Assembly: GCF_001690275.1 (NCBI RefSeq) | Contig: NZ_LZGW01000001.1 | Location: 153,702-217,701 of the forward strand | Origin: Gilliamella sp. WF3-4 | GTDB lineage: Bacteria; Pseudomonadota; Gammaproteobacteria; Enterobacterales; Orbaceae | DNA length: 64,000 nt | Direction of reading: 5' to 3' | In this document: positions 27,737 through 38,270 of the stretch, piece after piece | Numbering within the stretch: position 1 is the stretch's first letter | Layout of the letters: each line of letters starts with the position of its first letter | The notes under the pieces: generated by a model | What the model saw: the letters and a program-made list of their open reading frames with translations, nothing else | What the model was told of the DNA's origin: nothing | Database searches by the model: none | Program-made: the position numbers and the translations under genes

Positions 27737-28891
27737 ATGGGGTTTGTCAATTTTATTACTATTTTTATAGTATTTGTGGTTAGTGTTTTAGCAACCATCT
27801 ATCTGGGAAAACGATGGCTGTTTTGGTTTGATTTTTATGTCACAGGTTGTTGTCGGTTTATTTATTGGATTGTTGTTTTTATAGCGGGACTATCGCTCAT
27901 TTTTTTAAAAATAGTGAATGGTATTTCAACTTATTGGTTACCTTTGTTTTGTAATACTATTACTGGCTTAATAATTTGTTGCTTTTTTGTATTGCTTATT
28001 TTTGATACTGTACGTTGGCTAAGTAAAAAACAAGTAAAACCTAATCTATGGCTTAAAATTGCATATATCGTTATAGTAGTATTATTATTTTGCTTTGGTC
28101 ATGAAATGGCAATTAACCCCAAGATTGTTTATTATCAGGTTAAGATAAATAAACCAGCTAATACCGAGCATTTACGTATTGTACAGCTTTCTGATATTCA
28201 TATTAATGAGTTAACTACACACCAATTTATTCAACAAATGGTTGTTGATGTCAATAAGCTTAATGCTGATTTTATTGTTATTACTGGAGATACATTGGAT
28301 AAACGCTTAAAACCTTTTATCCAAAATGATTTTGATCTGCAATTTCGACAATTAAAAGCTAAATATGGTACTTATGTCATATTCGGTAATCATGAGTATT
28401 TAGCGACAAATGAAGTAAATAACCGAGAAGAAGATATTATTAGCGCTTTTAGGCAAGCAGGTATGAAAGTCTTAAAGGATGATATTATTTCTTTTGATGA
28501 TTTAGGTATCACGATAGTTGGCCGAGATGATTTTTCTTCATTTCTCTATGATGTGAAACGGGCATCATTATCCGATTTGATTATGTTTACTGATACCAAT
28601 ACACCAATTATTTTACTCGATCATCAACCCAAAGATCTTAATGAACCAGCAGAATTAGGTGTTGATTTGATGATTTCTGGCCATACCCATGCAGGACAAA
28701 TATTTCCGATCAATCTCGTTGAAAAATTAATGTATAAAAATACTTATGGTTTGTACCAAAATCAAGATCATCATTTTACTAGTATTGTCAGTAGCGGGTA
28801 TGGTTTTTGGGGACCACCAATTCGGCTAATGACACGTTCTGAGATTGTAGTAATTGATATAGAATTTGAAAAAAGCATACACAAAGAATAA
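27737..28891 (+). CDS. Membrane-anchored metallophosphoesterase (YkuE/YaeI-like)
   Basis: 384 residues. Four hydrophobic segments cover about the first 125 residues, followed by a calcineurin-like phosphoesterase domain. The metal-binding motifs are in order: QLSDIHIN (D-x-H), VITGDTLD (GD), FGNHEYL (GNHE), DHQP, and SGHTHAGQIFP (GHTH). The family includes UDP-2,3-diacylglucosamine-type and cyclic-nucleotide phosphoesterases; the substrate here is unknown. Four TMs plus this domain is a common layout for outer-leaflet enzymes. rnd follows on the same strand, with a good ribosome site between. Confidence 0.88.
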   Translation: MGFVNFITIFIVFVVSVLATIYLGKRWLFWFDFYVTGCCRFIYWIVVFIAGLSLIFLKIVNGISTYWLPLFCNTITGLIICCFFVLLIFDTVRWLSKKQVKPNLWLKIAYIVIVVLLFCFGHEMAINPKIVYYQVKINKPANTEHLRIVQLSDIHINELTTHQFIQQMVVDVNKLNADFIVITGDTLDKRLKPFIQNDFDLQFRQLKAKYGTYVIFGNHEYLATNEVNNREEDIISAFRQAGMKVLKDDIISFDDLGITIVGRDDFSSFLYDVKRASLSDLIMFTDTNTPIILLDHQPKDLNEPAELGVDLMISGHTHAGQIFPINLVEKLMYKNTYGLYQNQDHHFTSIVSSGYGFWGPPIRLMTRSEIVVIDIEFEKSIHKE

Positions 28892-28915
28892 ACATATTTT
28901 AATAGGAGTTTGATT

Positions 28916-29998
28916 TTGTCTTATCAACTTATTGTAACTAATGATCAGTTAGCTGATTATTGTTCAAAAATTGAAAATAGCTCAGCAATTGCTTTAGATA
29001 CTGAATTTGTTCGGACTCGAACTTTTTATCCTCACTTAGGACTATTACAAGTGTTTGATGGTAAATGTGCTGCGTTAATTGATCCTATTAATATTACTGA
29101 TTGGCAACCTTTTTTAGTGATGTTAAATGATCCTAAAATTGAAAAATATTTTCATTCGTGCAGTGAGGATATCGAAGTTTTTCTTCATCATTTTGGTATT
29201 GTGCCGACTCCAATTATCGATAGCCAAATATTAGCTTCTTTTTTAGATAATCCTTTAAGTAGTGGTTATGCTAGCTTGGTAAAAAAATATTTAGAAGTTG
29301 AGCTTGATAAGAGTGAAACTCGAACAGATTGGTTAAAACGGCCCTTAACTGAAAAGCAGTGTAACTATGCTATTAACGATGTATTATACCTTTTTCCATT
29401 AATCAACATTTTAAAGGAAAAATTAACTACTAATCATTATTTACAAGCAGCTTATCAAGAGTGCCAAATGGCAGTAGATCGGAAATGTGAAATAATGGAT
29501 CCAAACGATGCTTATTTAAACATTAAAAATAGTTGGCAACTGAAAGGTAAAAGTTTAGGGCAATTGTATAAATTAGCGAGTTGGCGATACAGACTGGCTA
29601 AAGAGCAAGATATTGCTTTAAATTTTGTGATTCGTGAAGAAGTATTATGGAAAATAGCTCGTTACTTGCCCACTTCATTAGCTGAACTTGACAAGCTAGG
29701 TGTAAAGGGGAAGGAAATTCGGTTATATGGGCAAGCAATTTTAGATATTTTAGCGACCCCTACACCCGACATTTCAACTATCTGCCGAGTGAATAGTTAC
29801 CCCGATTATAAAAAAATTACCGAAGAACTAAAACAAGCAGCACAGACTATTTCTTTAAAAACAAAGCTTAATGAGGATTTATTGCTTTCAAGGCGCTTAA
29901 TTAATCAGTATGTAAAATGGAAAGTAGACAAAAAGGGCAATGAGCCTGAATTATTAACAGGCTGGCGTAAATCTTTATTTAAACCATATTGCTCTTAA
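28916..29998 (+). CDS. rnd: Ribonuclease D
   Basis: 3'-to-5' exoribonuclease trimming tRNA precursors. The DEDD exonuclease domain shows ALDTEFVRTRTFYPHLGLLQ, the FHSCSEDIEVF block and CNYAINDVLYLFPL. An HRDC domain follows (about 205-290: LGQLYKLASWRYRLAKEQDI), then a C-terminal helical region. Two TTG starts are possible; TTG at 28916 lies 7 nt after AGGAG and lines up with the E. coli N-terminus, while 28910 is too close to the ribosome site. TTG start, 360 residues. Confidence 0.94.
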   Translation: MSYQLIVTNDQLADYCSKIENSSAIALDTEFVRTRTFYPHLGLLQVFDGKCAALIDPINITDWQPFLVMLNDPKIEKYFHSCSEDIEVFLHHFGIVPTPIIDSQILASFLDNPLSSGYASLVKKYLEVELDKSETRTDWLKRPLTEKQCNYAINDVLYLFPLINILKEKLTTNHYLQAAYQECQMAVDRKCEIMDPNDAYLNIKNSWQLKGKSLGQLYKLASWRYRLAKEQDIALNFVIREEVLWKIARYLPTSLAELDKLGVKGKEIRLYGQAILDILATPTPDISTICRVNSYPDYKKITEELKQAAQTISLKTKLNEDLLLSRRLINQYVKWKVDKKGNEPELLTGWRKSLFKPYCS

Positions 29999-30030
29999 TT
30001 ATTGGTTGCGTGTAGGTTTTATTTTGAGGT

Positions 30031-30657
30031 TTAAGTATTTTTTAATCCAATAATAGGTAAAGTGAGTTTACGATAAATAGCCAATAATCGAATAATAAGC
30101 GTGGTAATAATACCAATTAATGTTGAATATTCCAATGGGAGTTTGAGTGCATTATAGGCGATAACATGAGTTGCACCGCCAATTAAGCAAGCCGTAGCAT
30201 AAATGTCGGTTTTAAATACCATTGGAATATCTCGAGCTAGCACATCTCTAAGAATACCGCCACCAACACCCGTCATTACTCCCATACATACAGCTACTAA
30301 GCTATTTACATTAGAATCAATGGCTTTATTCACACCGATGCCTACAAATACTGCAAGCCCGATAGCATCTAATACAGAAAATAACCATTTAGGTATCGTG
30401 ATTGAAGGTGAATAACGTAATAAAAGCATTGTCACTAACGAGGTAACGATAGCAACATACAAATCAGTCGAATCAGAGATCCAAAAGATTGGTCCATGAT
30501 TTAAAACTATATCGCGAATGGTGCCACCACCAATGGCGGTGATAACAGCTAAAACTAAAGCGCCAATGGGATCCATTTCTTTTTTGGCTGCTAATAATAC
30601 GCCAGAAATAGCAAATACAATAGTCCCTAATATGTCAAACCAGAAAAGATAATTCAC
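30031..30657 (-). CDS. TRIC-type trimeric channel family protein (YicG-like)
   Basis: 208-residue membrane protein of the UPF0126/TRIC family with seven hydrophobic helices. It has two internal repeats, each with a glycine-rich re-entrant motif: [19 protein letters not shown] and [19 protein letters not shown]. Prokaryotic TRIC proteins form trimeric monovalent-cation channels; amino-acid transport has also been proposed for YicG. GTG start at 30657 overlaps the mtnN stop by 4 bp (GTGA), indicating translational coupling. Confidence 0.9.
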   Translation of the reverse strand: MNYLFWFDILGTIVFAISGVLLAAKKEMDPIGALVLAVITAIGGGTIRDIVLNHGPIFWISDSTDLYVAIVTSLVTMLLLRYSPSITIPKWLFSVLDAIGLAVFVGIGVNKAIDSNVNSLVAVCMGVMTGVGGGILRDVLARDIPMVFKTDIYATACLIGGATHVIAYNALKLPLEYSTLIGIITTLIIRLLAIYRKLTLPIIGLKNT

Positions 30658-31346
30658 GCAAGCTCACTTAGCATTGCTTCAACTATCAACGACGATTGTT
30701 TTGCGGCTAATTTTAAAAAGGCTTGAAAATCAACAGCAGATTCACTATCTCCATTATCTGAAATAGCTCGAACAACGACAAATGGCACTTTAAATAGCCA
30801 ACAAACATGCCCAATGGCAGCCGCTTCCATTTCAACAGCAATGGCATGAGGGAAAGTTTGTTTTATTCTTGCCAAATTGCTTTTCCCATTGATAAATGCA
30901 TCGCCACTACCAATAGAGCCTTCAATTGCATTAACGCCGTGTTTTTCGATACAATTTTTAGCTAATGATTGATATTTAGGCTCTGCGGCAAATGCCACAG
31001 GGCAACCAGACATTTGCCCTGGTTTGTAGCCAAAAGCGGTTAAATCAACATCATGATAAAAAACATCTTTTGAAACAATAATATCACCAATATTGAGGCT
31101 AGAAGATAGCCCGCCAGCCGACCCTGTATTGATAACGGCATCAACTTTATAATTGTTTAATAATAATGTTGTTCCTGATGCTGCAGCGACTTTACCAATA
31201 CCTGATTGCAGTAACACAATGTCACAGCCCGCAATTTGCCCACAGTGAAAATCACAACCTAAATAGTGCTCAACATGATAATTGGTGATTTTACTTTTTA
31301 AAATGGTGACTTCTTCTTCCATGGCTGCAATAATGGCGATTTTCAT
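30654..31346 (-). CDS. mtnN: 5'-methylthioadenosine/S-adenosylhomocysteine nucleosidase
   Basis: Hydrolyses MTA, SAH and 5'-deoxyadenosine, feeding methionine and adenine salvage. The start [13 protein letters not shown] carries the catalytic Glu. [21 protein letters not shown] and the catalytic Asp in [10 protein letters not shown] follow the family. The frame is open to 31454, but ATG 31346 with an AGAGGA ribosome site gives the standard 230 residues. It overlaps the downstream TRIC gene by four bases. apt elsewhere in the window could recycle the adenine it releases. Confidence 0.95.
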   Translation of the reverse strand: MKIAIIAAMEEEVTILKSKITNYHVEHYLGCDFHCGQIAGCDIVLLQSGIGKVAAASGTTLLLNNYKVDAVINTGSAGGLSSSLNIGDIIVSKDVFYHDVDLTAFGYKPGQMSGCPVAFAAEPKYQSLAKNCIEKHGVNAIEGSIGSGDAFINGKSNLARIKQTFPHAIAVEMEAAAIGHVCWLFKVPFVVVRAISDNGDSESAVDFQAFLKLAAKQSSLIVEAMLSELA

Positions 31347-31423
31347 ACGATCCTCTGGGCTTTGTTTGGGTAACTTTAATTTAGATGTGCTATCATAATT
31401 TGAGAAGATAAATTTGACAATAT

Positions 31424-32215
31424 ATGAATCAATCGGAGCTGAAATTGCGAACAATTTTTATCACAGGGTGCTCAAGTGGAATAGGGCTTATTTCGGCAAT
31501 TGCATTAAAAAAACGCGGTTATCGTGTTATAGCGTCGTGTCGAAAATTATCAGATCAGCAAAAACTTATCGAGCAAGGGTTTGAAACAGTGTTGCTTGAT
31601 CTTGATAATCCAGAATCAGTTAAACAAGCTGCCCAAACGGTTATAGCCTTAACAGAAGGTAAATTATATGCGTTATTTAATAATGCCGGTTTTGGTGTTT
31701 ATGGACGATTAAACACGATCAGCCGTGAACAATTAGAATCTCAATTCTCTACGAATTTTTTTGGTGTACATCAGTTGACGCAATTATTACTTCCTGCCAT
31801 GCTGGCACAAAATGAAGGGCGTATTATTCAAACAAGTTCTATTGTTGGAATAGTTGCAACGCCTGGGCGAGGGGCTTATTCAGCGAGTAAATATGCATTA
31901 GAAGCGTGGTCTGATGTATTAAGGCTGGAATTGGCTAAGACCAATATCAAGGTTAGTTTAATTGAGCCAGGACCATTAAAAACTTACTTTTCGAATAATG
32001 TTAATCAGGTTGAAAAGGAAAAAATTGTAAAAAATCCGCCTATAGCTAAACGGTTCACTTTACCGCCTGAAGCCATTTTACCTTATTTATATCATGCGTT
32101 AGAGCACGCTAAGCCAAAAATCCGTTACAGGGTAACAAAAATAACTAAGATAGCAGCTATTGCTAAACGTTTGCTTCCTGATAGATTAATGGATAAAATT
32201 CTAAACAACAAGTAA
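31424..32215 (+). CDS. ybbO: Short-chain dehydrogenase/reductase YbbO
   Basis: NAD(P)-dependent oxidoreductase of 263 residues. Cofactor motif [25 protein letters not shown], the serine in IIQTSSIVG and the catalytic YSASK are all present, and the sequence tracks E. coli YbbO to its end ([10 protein letters not shown]). YbbO homologues reduce aldehydes; the physiological substrate is unsettled. ybbO and ybbN are neighbours in E. coli too; here the order is ybbO then cnoX with 27 bp between. Confidence 0.9.
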   Translation: MNQSELKLRTIFITGCSSGIGLISAIALKKRGYRVIASCRKLSDQQKLIEQGFETVLLDLDNPESVKQAAQTVIALTEGKLYALFNNAGFGVYGRLNTISREQLESQFSTNFFGVHQLTQLLLPAMLAQNEGRIIQTSSIVGIVATPGRGAYSASKYALEAWSDVLRLELAKTNIKVSLIEPGPLKTYFSNNVNQVEKEKIVKNPPIAKRFTLPPEAILPYLYHALEHAKPKIRYRVTKITKIAAIAKRLLPDRLMDKILNNK

Positions 32216-32242
32216 TAACCGATCATATCCCTAGGACATAAT

Positions 32243-33112
32243 ATGCAAAATCAATTTATTTTTGATGTTAATGAGCAAAATATTCAAGAGGTGATTGAAC
32301 GATCATCTCAATCTCCCGTGTTGTTTTATTTTTGGTCAGCAAGAAGTCCAAATTATGAGGCGATGACTCAAATATTAACTAAATTAGCTAATCAACATCA
32401 TGGGCAATTTATTTTAGCGAGTGTTAACTGTGATGAGCAACAAATGCTCGCAGCTCAATTTGGATTACGAGCGATCCCAACCGTTTACTTATTTCAAAAT
32501 GGGCAACCTGTTGATGGATTTCAGGGGCCACAACCTGAGGAAGCAATTAATGATTTTCTAAAAAAAGTGCTGCCGAATGAGGATGAACTTAAGTTAGTTG
32601 AAGCACAAAATTTATTTAATGAAAAAAAATATCAAGAAGCTTTGCCTTTATTAAAAGAGACGTGGAAATCGTTAACTGACCATCTAGGTAAGCCAAGAAC
32701 TGATATTGCACTATTGTTGATAAAAGCGTATATACAATTAAAACAATTAAGCGAAGCAAAAGAAGTGCTTGCAACCATCCCTTTGCAAGATCAAGGTGCT
32801 GATTATCATAGTTTGCAAGCAGAGATCGAACTGCTTGAACAAGCGGCTAATTCGCCAGAGCTTCAGCAGTTACAAAATCAACTAGCCAAGCAACCAGGCA
32901 ATATTGAACTTATGATTCAATTAGCGTCACAATTAATGTCGGTAGGCCGCCATGAGGAAGCACTTGAATTGCTTTTTAACCCATTAACTAAAGATCTTAA
33001 TGCTGGTGACGGACAGTTAAAAAAAGCGTTACTTGATTTACTTGCAGCACTAGGTACAAGTAATCCACTAGCAAGCGGTTATCGACGCAAGTTATACACA
33101 TTATTGTATTAA
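32243..33112 (+). CDS. cnoX: CnoX/YbbN thioredoxin-fold chaperone
   Basis: Holdase-type chaperedoxin that works with GroEL and DnaK. The 289-residue protein has an N-terminal thioredoxin domain (about 1-110) and C-terminal TPR repeats (about 120-289). The active-site position reads [10 protein letters not shown] with no cysteine pair, so it cannot catalyse thiol exchange by CxxC. cis-Pro is in [10 protein letters not shown]. Only the Cys in SVNCDEQQ remains in the domain. A tandem 16-17-bp duplication spans the stop codon. Confidence 0.92.
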   Translation: MQNQFIFDVNEQNIQEVIERSSQSPVLFYFWSARSPNYEAMTQILTKLANQHHGQFILASVNCDEQQMLAAQFGLRAIPTVYLFQNGQPVDGFQGPQPEEAINDFLKKVLPNEDELKLVEAQNLFNEKKYQEALPLLKETWKSLTDHLGKPRTDIALLLIKAYIQLKQLSEAKEVLATIPLQDQGADYHSLQAEIELLEQAANSPELQQLQNQLAKQPGNIELMIQLASQLMSVGRHEEALELLFNPLTKDLNAGDGQLKKALLDLLAALGTSNPLASGYRRKLYTLLY

Positions 33113-33141
33113 AAACTAAATTGTATTAAAAACTAAGCGCT

Positions 33142-33336
33142 ATGAAATTTAAATTAGAACGAATTTTTAAGAGATTGCTGATAATGTTGTTAAGTACAAA
33201 TCAGGGGACTGCAATTTCCTGTGCTGCTTATATTAAATCTCTGAAAAAAGATATACATAGAAGTAAAATAGATGAGTTAAATAAAAAGTTAGCGCAAAAA
33301 AACGCTAATATAAATATTATAGATAGAGATTTATAA
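33142..33336 (+). CDS. Doubtful small ORF downstream of cnoX
   Basis: 64 codons encoding a very basic N-terminus and a Lys-rich, possibly coiled C-terminal half (KIDELNKKLAQKN). No family recognised and no good ribosome site. The terminator after it closes the cnoX transcript. It may be chance. Confidence 0.25.
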   Translation: MKFKLERIFKRLLIMLLSTNQGTAISCAAYIKSLKKDIHRSKIDELNKKLAQKNANINIIDRDL

Positions 33337-33343
33337 AATGGAG

Positions 33344-33378
33344 AGATTCAACAATAACATATTGTTGAATCTTTTTTT
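33344..33378 (+). terminator. Intrinsic terminator of the ybbO-cnoX unit
   Basis: Perfect 12-bp stem AGATTCAACAAT / ATTGTTGAATCT with loop AACAT, then a T-run. Confidence 0.85.
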
Positions 33379-33380
33379 AC

Positions 33381-34169
33381 TTAGTGTTCAATAATACGAG
33401 GAAAATCTTCGTTGCTACGTAGCGTCAACACTTCAACACCATTGTCTGTCACTAAAATGGTATGTTCATATTGCGCAGAAAGACCATGATCTTTCGTTTT
33501 GACAGTCCAACCATCTTTCATGGTTCGAGTGCGCCAGTCACCAGTATTTACCATAGGTTCAATCGTAAAGGTCATACCTGGTTTTAAAATGACACCGCCA
33601 TCATCTGCATCATAATGTAAAACTTGTGGTTCGTCATGATAGACTTCACCAATACCATGGCCACAATATTCACGTACCGATGAGAAACCGAACTTATCTA
33701 CATACTTTTGTATCGTTTTACCAATTTCTTTTAAACGAATACCTGGTTTTATGATTTTAATTGCTTCGTAGAGACTTTCTTGTGTAACTTGGCATAGCTT
33801 TTCACCTGTAATTGTTGGCTTTCCTGCAATATACATTCTAGAGGTATCGCCATGAAAACCATCTTTGATAACAGTCACATCGATATTTAAAATATCACCA
33901 TCTTTCAGCTTTTTATCAAAACTTGGGATGCCATGGCAAACAACATCATTAATTGAAATACAACTCGTGTGTTGATAACCATGGTAACCAATATTAGCAG
34001 GTATGGCTTTTTGTACGTTGATAATATAATCGTAACAAATTTTATCTAATTCACCTGTACTAATGCCTGGTTTTACATAGGCTTCAATCATTTCTAAAAC
34101 TTCAGCCGCCAGCTTACCAGCTATGCGCATTTTTTCGATTTCTGCGGGGGTTTTTAACTTAATAGACAT
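33381..34169 (-). CDS. map: Methionine aminopeptidase type I
   Basis: Removes N-terminal methionine. The metal ligands are visible in NIDVTVIKDGFHGDTSRMY (two Asp), GHGIGEVYHDEPQ (His), FTIEPMV (Glu) and YEHTILV (Glu), plus CHGIPSF. ATG 34169 with an AGGAAG ribosome site gives 262 residues, the standard length; the frame is open upstream to 34208 without family similarity. The usual divergent partner rpsB is not here; rlmC is. Confidence 0.96.
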   Translation of the reverse strand: MSIKLKTPAEIEKMRIAGKLAAEVLEMIEAYVKPGISTGELDKICYDYIINVQKAIPANIGYHGYQHTSCISINDVVCHGIPSFDKKLKDGDILNIDVTVIKDGFHGDTSRMYIAGKPTITGEKLCQVTQESLYEAIKIIKPGIRLKEIGKTIQKYVDKFGFSSVREYCGHGIGEVYHDEPQVLHYDADDGGVILKPGMTFTIEPMVNTGDWRTRTMKDGWTVKTKDHGLSAQYEHTILVTDNGVEVLTLRSNEDFPRIIEH

Positions 34170-34379
34170 TAAATTCTTCCTGTAATAGTAATGACAATAT
34201 CCTATCATACACCGCTATTTCGTCAAATCATACTAGCGGATTAAATGGGTATTTTACTTAATATTTTTGTAAAAAAGTTTCAAGAAGCTATATGTTTTAG
34301 TATAAAATAAAAAACAATACTTATTTATTAGAGTGAATTCAATCCATAATAATTCATTATAAAAAAGGTTTTTATATTA

Positions 34380-35546
34380 ATGCAATGTCGTTTTTATCAG
34401 CAAAAAAAATGTTTTTCTTGCCAGTGGTTAGACCGCCCATATCACATACAATTAGCCGAAAAACAAAATAAGCTGTTACAACAATTAAATCAGTTTAAAC
34501 CAACCGACGTCAAAGAGCCATTTGCTAGCCATGAAACCGCTTTTCGTAATAAAGCAAAAATGGCGGTGCTAGGTACTGTTGAAAAACCTATTTTGGGTAT
34601 ACAAACGGAAAATGAGATGGTCGATTTATGTGATTGTCCTCTTTACTCAAATAGTATGCAAAATATTTTAAAACTGGTTCGAACTTTCATCCGTAAACAA
34701 GAGCTTGTGCCTTATAACATCAATAAGCGGAAAGGGGAGTTAAAATTTGTTATCATTACCGAAAGTAAAATAGATGATAAAATCTGTTTTATGATCCGAT
34801 TTATTTTAAAATCGCACAAGTTTGTTGATAGAATAAATAATTCTTTCAAACAATTACAAGAAAAAATTCAAAACTTATTGGTGGTATCAATAAATATACA
34901 ACCTAATCATGCGGCAATATTAGAAGGCGACGAAGAGTTAGTTTTAACAAAGAGCCCATTCCTACCCATGACCTTAAATGGTGTTCCTCTTTTTATTAAA
35001 CCTAAAAGCTTTTTTCAAACTAATACTGATGTTGCTAGCAATCTTTATAAAACAGCAAGTGACTGGATTGCAAATTTACCTATCTATTCTATTTGGGATC
35101 TGTTTTGTGGCGTAGGTGGTTTTGGATTAAGTTGTGTCAGCCAAGGAATAAAGAAAAATATTCAATTAACAGGGATTGAAATTAGCCCAGATGCAATTGA
35201 GTGCGCAACAAAATCTGCTAATAATCTGGGATTTAAACAGTTAATTTTTAAATCGCTTGATGCTACCCAGTATGCTATTGCTGAACAAAAGATTCCTGAT
35301 TTAGTATTGCTAAATCCGCCAAGGCGGGGAGCTGGCAAAATGCTTTCACAGTATTTAGAACAAATGTCGCCTAATTATATTATGTATTCAAGTTGTAACT
35401 TATCTTCACTTGTTGAAGATTTAAAATGGTTAAATAATTATCAAATTACTAAATCGCAATTATTTGATATGTTCCCACATACTGCTCATATGGAAGTTTT
35501 AATTTTGTTGAAAAAAAAGAGTGCACATGAAAATAAAAAGCTTTAA
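34380..35546 (+). CDS. rlmC: 23S rRNA m5U747 methyltransferase RlmC
   Basis: SAM-dependent uracil-C5 methyltransferase (RumB). N-terminal cysteines C3, C11 and C14 (CRFYQQKKCFSCQW) plus DCPLY form the iron-sulfur site. FFQTNTDVASNLY, motif I DLFCGVGGFGL, LLNPPRRGAGK and the catalytic cysteine in YSSCNLSSL follow. There is no TRAM domain, which separates RlmC (388 residues here) from RlmD. The sequence tracks E. coli RlmC along its length. Confidence 0.95.
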   Translation: MQCRFYQQKKCFSCQWLDRPYHIQLAEKQNKLLQQLNQFKPTDVKEPFASHETAFRNKAKMAVLGTVEKPILGIQTENEMVDLCDCPLYSNSMQNILKLVRTFIRKQELVPYNINKRKGELKFVIITESKIDDKICFMIRFILKSHKFVDRINNSFKQLQEKIQNLLVVSINIQPNHAAILEGDEELVLTKSPFLPMTLNGVPLFIKPKSFFQTNTDVASNLYKTASDWIANLPIYSIWDLFCGVGGFGLSCVSQGIKKNIQLTGIEISPDAIECATKSANNLGFKQLIFKSLDATQYAIAEQKIPDLVLLNPPRRGAGKMLSQYLEQMSPNYIMYSSCNLSSLVEDLKWLNNYQITKSQLFDMFPHTAHMEVLILLKKKSAHENKKL

Positions 35547-35985
35547 TTTTTCCATAAGTTCTGCGCTAGAGTTGTTGAATAAATGCTAGGTGTAACTATT
35601 GGCATCATCTAAATTTTGGTTTTAAAAAGCATAGCCAACAAGTTTTTTAAATCGCCAGTTTTATGTAGTAAAGCGACAACCTAATCGTAAATTTAAATAT
35701 AAAACAGCGATAATCCCAGTTCATGAAATTGTCTCTAATTTATTGAACCACCTATGGAGCACTGATTGCTTTAACAAGATGTTGGGGTAGGTGGTATCGT
35801 ATTTGCACGGCAAATGATTGAGAAGCAAACGAGCAAGTCTATTACTATCAATTAATCATTGTGGAATGATTCAAATCGGATATTTCTTGGTTCATTGCCA
35901 CATAATACATTTGATTCCTATATTGATATATAGGTAATAGTAGCTGTGCCTTAATGCCCAAATTGATAATTATTTTTTATTAATT
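35547..35985. other. Intergenic region, no gene seen
   Basis: Short frames in several phases are all interrupted. Part of it may be an old gene remnant, but I cannot identify one. Confidence 0.4.
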
Positions 35986-36402
35986 TTAGATTATCGTACC
36001 TTTATAAACATAAATTGGCCTCATTGAACCACGTTCTCCATTTTCAGCAAGGCAAAAAGTAAAATCTTTATTTACAAAATAAATGGGCGGAAATATCCCA
36101 TCATTTCTATTTTCAAGATAGGATAAAAACTTTTCTAAAGAAGATAAAAATAGATGTAGATTGTTGCCTTTTCCATCAATTAACACATAACCCGATATGT
36201 TTTTATCTATATCAAGATGATTAATATCAATTGCCCCTTGAGACGCAATATATTGACTCCATAAAGGACCATGCGTTTTTATATCTTTTTTTATAAAAGG
36301 CTTTCTAAAATTATGAATTATGGCTTTTCTAATTTCTATTGCTTTATTTCTCTTAATATTAATGCCAAAAAAGTGGCTATATGTCGAAAACAATGTGTTC
36401 AT
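35986..36402 (-). CDS. Uncharacterised 138-residue protein
   Basis: Not recognised. Basic N-terminal half (KRNKAIEIRKAIIHNFRKPF), then KTHGPLWSQYIASQGAIDIN and a C-terminal part with ISGYVLIDGKGNNLHLFLSS and PIYFVNKDFTFCLAENG, suggesting a soluble alpha/beta cytoplasmic protein. The size and single-gene setting resemble immunity-type or orphan accessory proteins, but there is no toxin beside it. The frame is open to a GTG at 36435; ATG 36402, eight bases after GAGG, is the better start. Confidence 0.6.
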   Translation of the reverse strand: MNTLFSTYSHFFGINIKRNKAIEIRKAIIHNFRKPFIKKDIKTHGPLWSQYIASQGAIDINHLDIDKNISGYVLIDGKGNNLHLFLSSLEKFLSYLENRNDGIFPPIYFVNKDFTFCLAENGERGSMRPIYVYKGTII

Positions 36403-36698
36403 GTAAATATCCTCAAACCTTAAGTACATAACCACAAGAGAATGGCATCAAAGTAGGCATAATGTTTACTCTATTGATCATGATTTCAATTATGATTAGT
36501 AAATACTATCTATGCAATAGATAAAAATTTATCTCGATAGTTTTAACTATTGATAATAGGTAGCATTATTTTTTATTTTATTTCTACAACACGCGTTATT
36601 TATTTTAGCCATTCACAAAATGCCAAAATGATCTATAGTAACGAGTAAATTATGATAATATTAACCTTATAAAAACTTAATGTAGGAAAAGCAAGATT

Positions 36699-38270
36699 AT
36701 GATTCCTGATGTCTCAAAAGCACTTAGTTGGTTAGAAAAACACTATACCATTTTACAAGGTATTCAACGAGGCCTTGAACGTGAAACTTTACGCATTTTG
36801 CCTGATGGGTCATTGTCAAAAACGTCATTTCCGCCAAAAATTGGGGCAGCATTAACTCATCCGTGGATAACGACTGATTTTGCCGAATCAATGTTAGAGT
36901 TTATTACCCCCGTTAATAGCAATATTGACTATATGTTGACATTTTTGCGTGATTTGCATCGTTATGCTAGTGTAAATATTGGTGATGAAATGATATGGCC
37001 TTTAAGCATGCCTTGTTTTGTTGCTAATGAAGAAGATATTATCCTTGCACAATATGGTACTTCAAATGAAGGGCGCTTTAAAACAGTTTACCGAGAAGGG
37101 TTAAAAAACCGTTATGGCGCAATGATGCAGACAATTTCGGGGGTTCATTATAATTTTTCATTGCCCACTGCATTTTGGCAAGCAAGAGATGGAGTAAAAA
37201 ATACCGAAGAAGGTAAAGCGGTCATTTCGGAGGGCTATTTTACGCTAATTCGTAATTATTATCGTTTCGGTTGGGTTATTCCTTATTTATTTGGTGCATC
37301 GCCATCGATGTGTTCTTCATTTATTCAAGATCCACAAAAAGCTAAAGCATTTATTGAGCAGACTAATGGAAACTGTTATTTACCTTATGCAACCTCATTA
37401 AGATTAAGTGACATAGGGTATACAAATAATGCACAAAAACAGCTTGGTATTACGTTTAATCATTTAGATACCTATGTTGAAGGCCTAAAACGTGCAACTC
37501 ATACTAAGTCAGTAGAATTTGCTAAGTTAGGTATTAAGGTTGATGGTCACTATCGCCAATTAAATGACAATGTTTTACAAATTGAAAATGAGTTTTATGC
37601 ACCAATTCGACCTAAACGAGTACCAATGGCAGGGGAGTCACCGTCAGATGCTCTTTTGCGTGGTGGTATTGAGTATATTGAAGTGCGAGCATTAGATGTT
37701 AATCCTTTTTCACCGGTGGGTATTACCGAAGAGCAAATACGCTTTATTGATCTTTTCTTAATTTGGTGTGCATTAGCACCTGCTCCTGAAATGAGTAGCC
37801 AAGAGCTTGAATGTGCTAAACTAAATTGGAATAGAGTTATTATGGAGGGCCGAAAACCAGGGCTTGAAATCGGTATGGGTTGTGATAGCTATCGAGAGCC
37901 TTTGGCTAAAGTTGGGCATGAATTATTTAAAGACTTATTACGTGTTGCTGATGTTTTAGATCATCAAGACGATGAAAGAAGCTATCGCACTGTCTGCGAG
38001 CATTTAGACTTAATGTTTGATCAACCCGAATTAACTTTATCAGCAAGAACATTGCAAGCAATAAGTGATTTAGGCACGGAAAAATTTGGTTTAGCTTTAG
38101 CAAGTCAATATAGAAAACAGCTTATTGCTGAGCCTTTAGCATTATTAACTGATGGTGATTTTGTTCAACAACGTAATTTATCTATTGAAAAACAGAATAA
38201 AAAAGAGCAGAGTGATACTTTATCTTTTGATGAATATTTGAAGAATAAGTTGAACGGAAAAGATGTTTAA
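36699..38270 (+). CDS. gshA: Glutamate-cysteine ligase
   Basis: First step of glutathione synthesis. The 523-residue protein is of the gammaproteobacterial GshA class: [19 protein letters not shown] at the N-terminus, the substrate-binding region [21 protein letters not shown], and [24 protein letters not shown] ribosome site precedes ATG. The stop overlaps the start of the yafD-like gene by 8 bp, so they are coupled. gshB is not in the window. Confidence 0.96.
   Translation: MIPDVSKALSWLEKHYTILQGIQRGLERETLRILPDGSLSKTSFPPKIGAALTHPWITTDFAESMLEFITPVNSNIDYMLTFLRDLHRYASVNIGDEMIWPLSMPCFVANEEDIILAQYGTSNEGRFKTVYREGLKNRYGAMMQTISGVHYNFSLPTAFWQARDGVKNTEEGKAVISEGYFTLIRNYYRFGWVIPYLFGASPSMCSSFIQDPQKAKAFIEQTNGNCYLPYATSLRLSDIGYTNNAQKQLGITFNHLDTYVEGLKRATHTKSVEFAKLGIKVDGHYRQLNDNVLQIENEFYAPIRPKRVPMAGESPSDALLRGGIEYIEVRALDVNPFSPVGITEEQIRFIDLFLIWCALAPAPEMSSQELECAKLNWNRVIMEGRKPGLEIGMGCDSYREPLAKVGHELFKDLLRVADVLDHQDDERSYRTVCEHLDLMFDQPELTLSARTLQAISDLGTEKFGLALASQYRKQLIAEPLALLTDGDFVQQRNLSIEKQNKKEQSDTLSFDEYLKNKLNGKDV

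Noticed and set aside
35547..35985. Possible decayed gene downstream of rlmC
   Set aside because: Short coding-like stretches exist in several frames but none matches a family I know, so I cannot support a pseudogene call.
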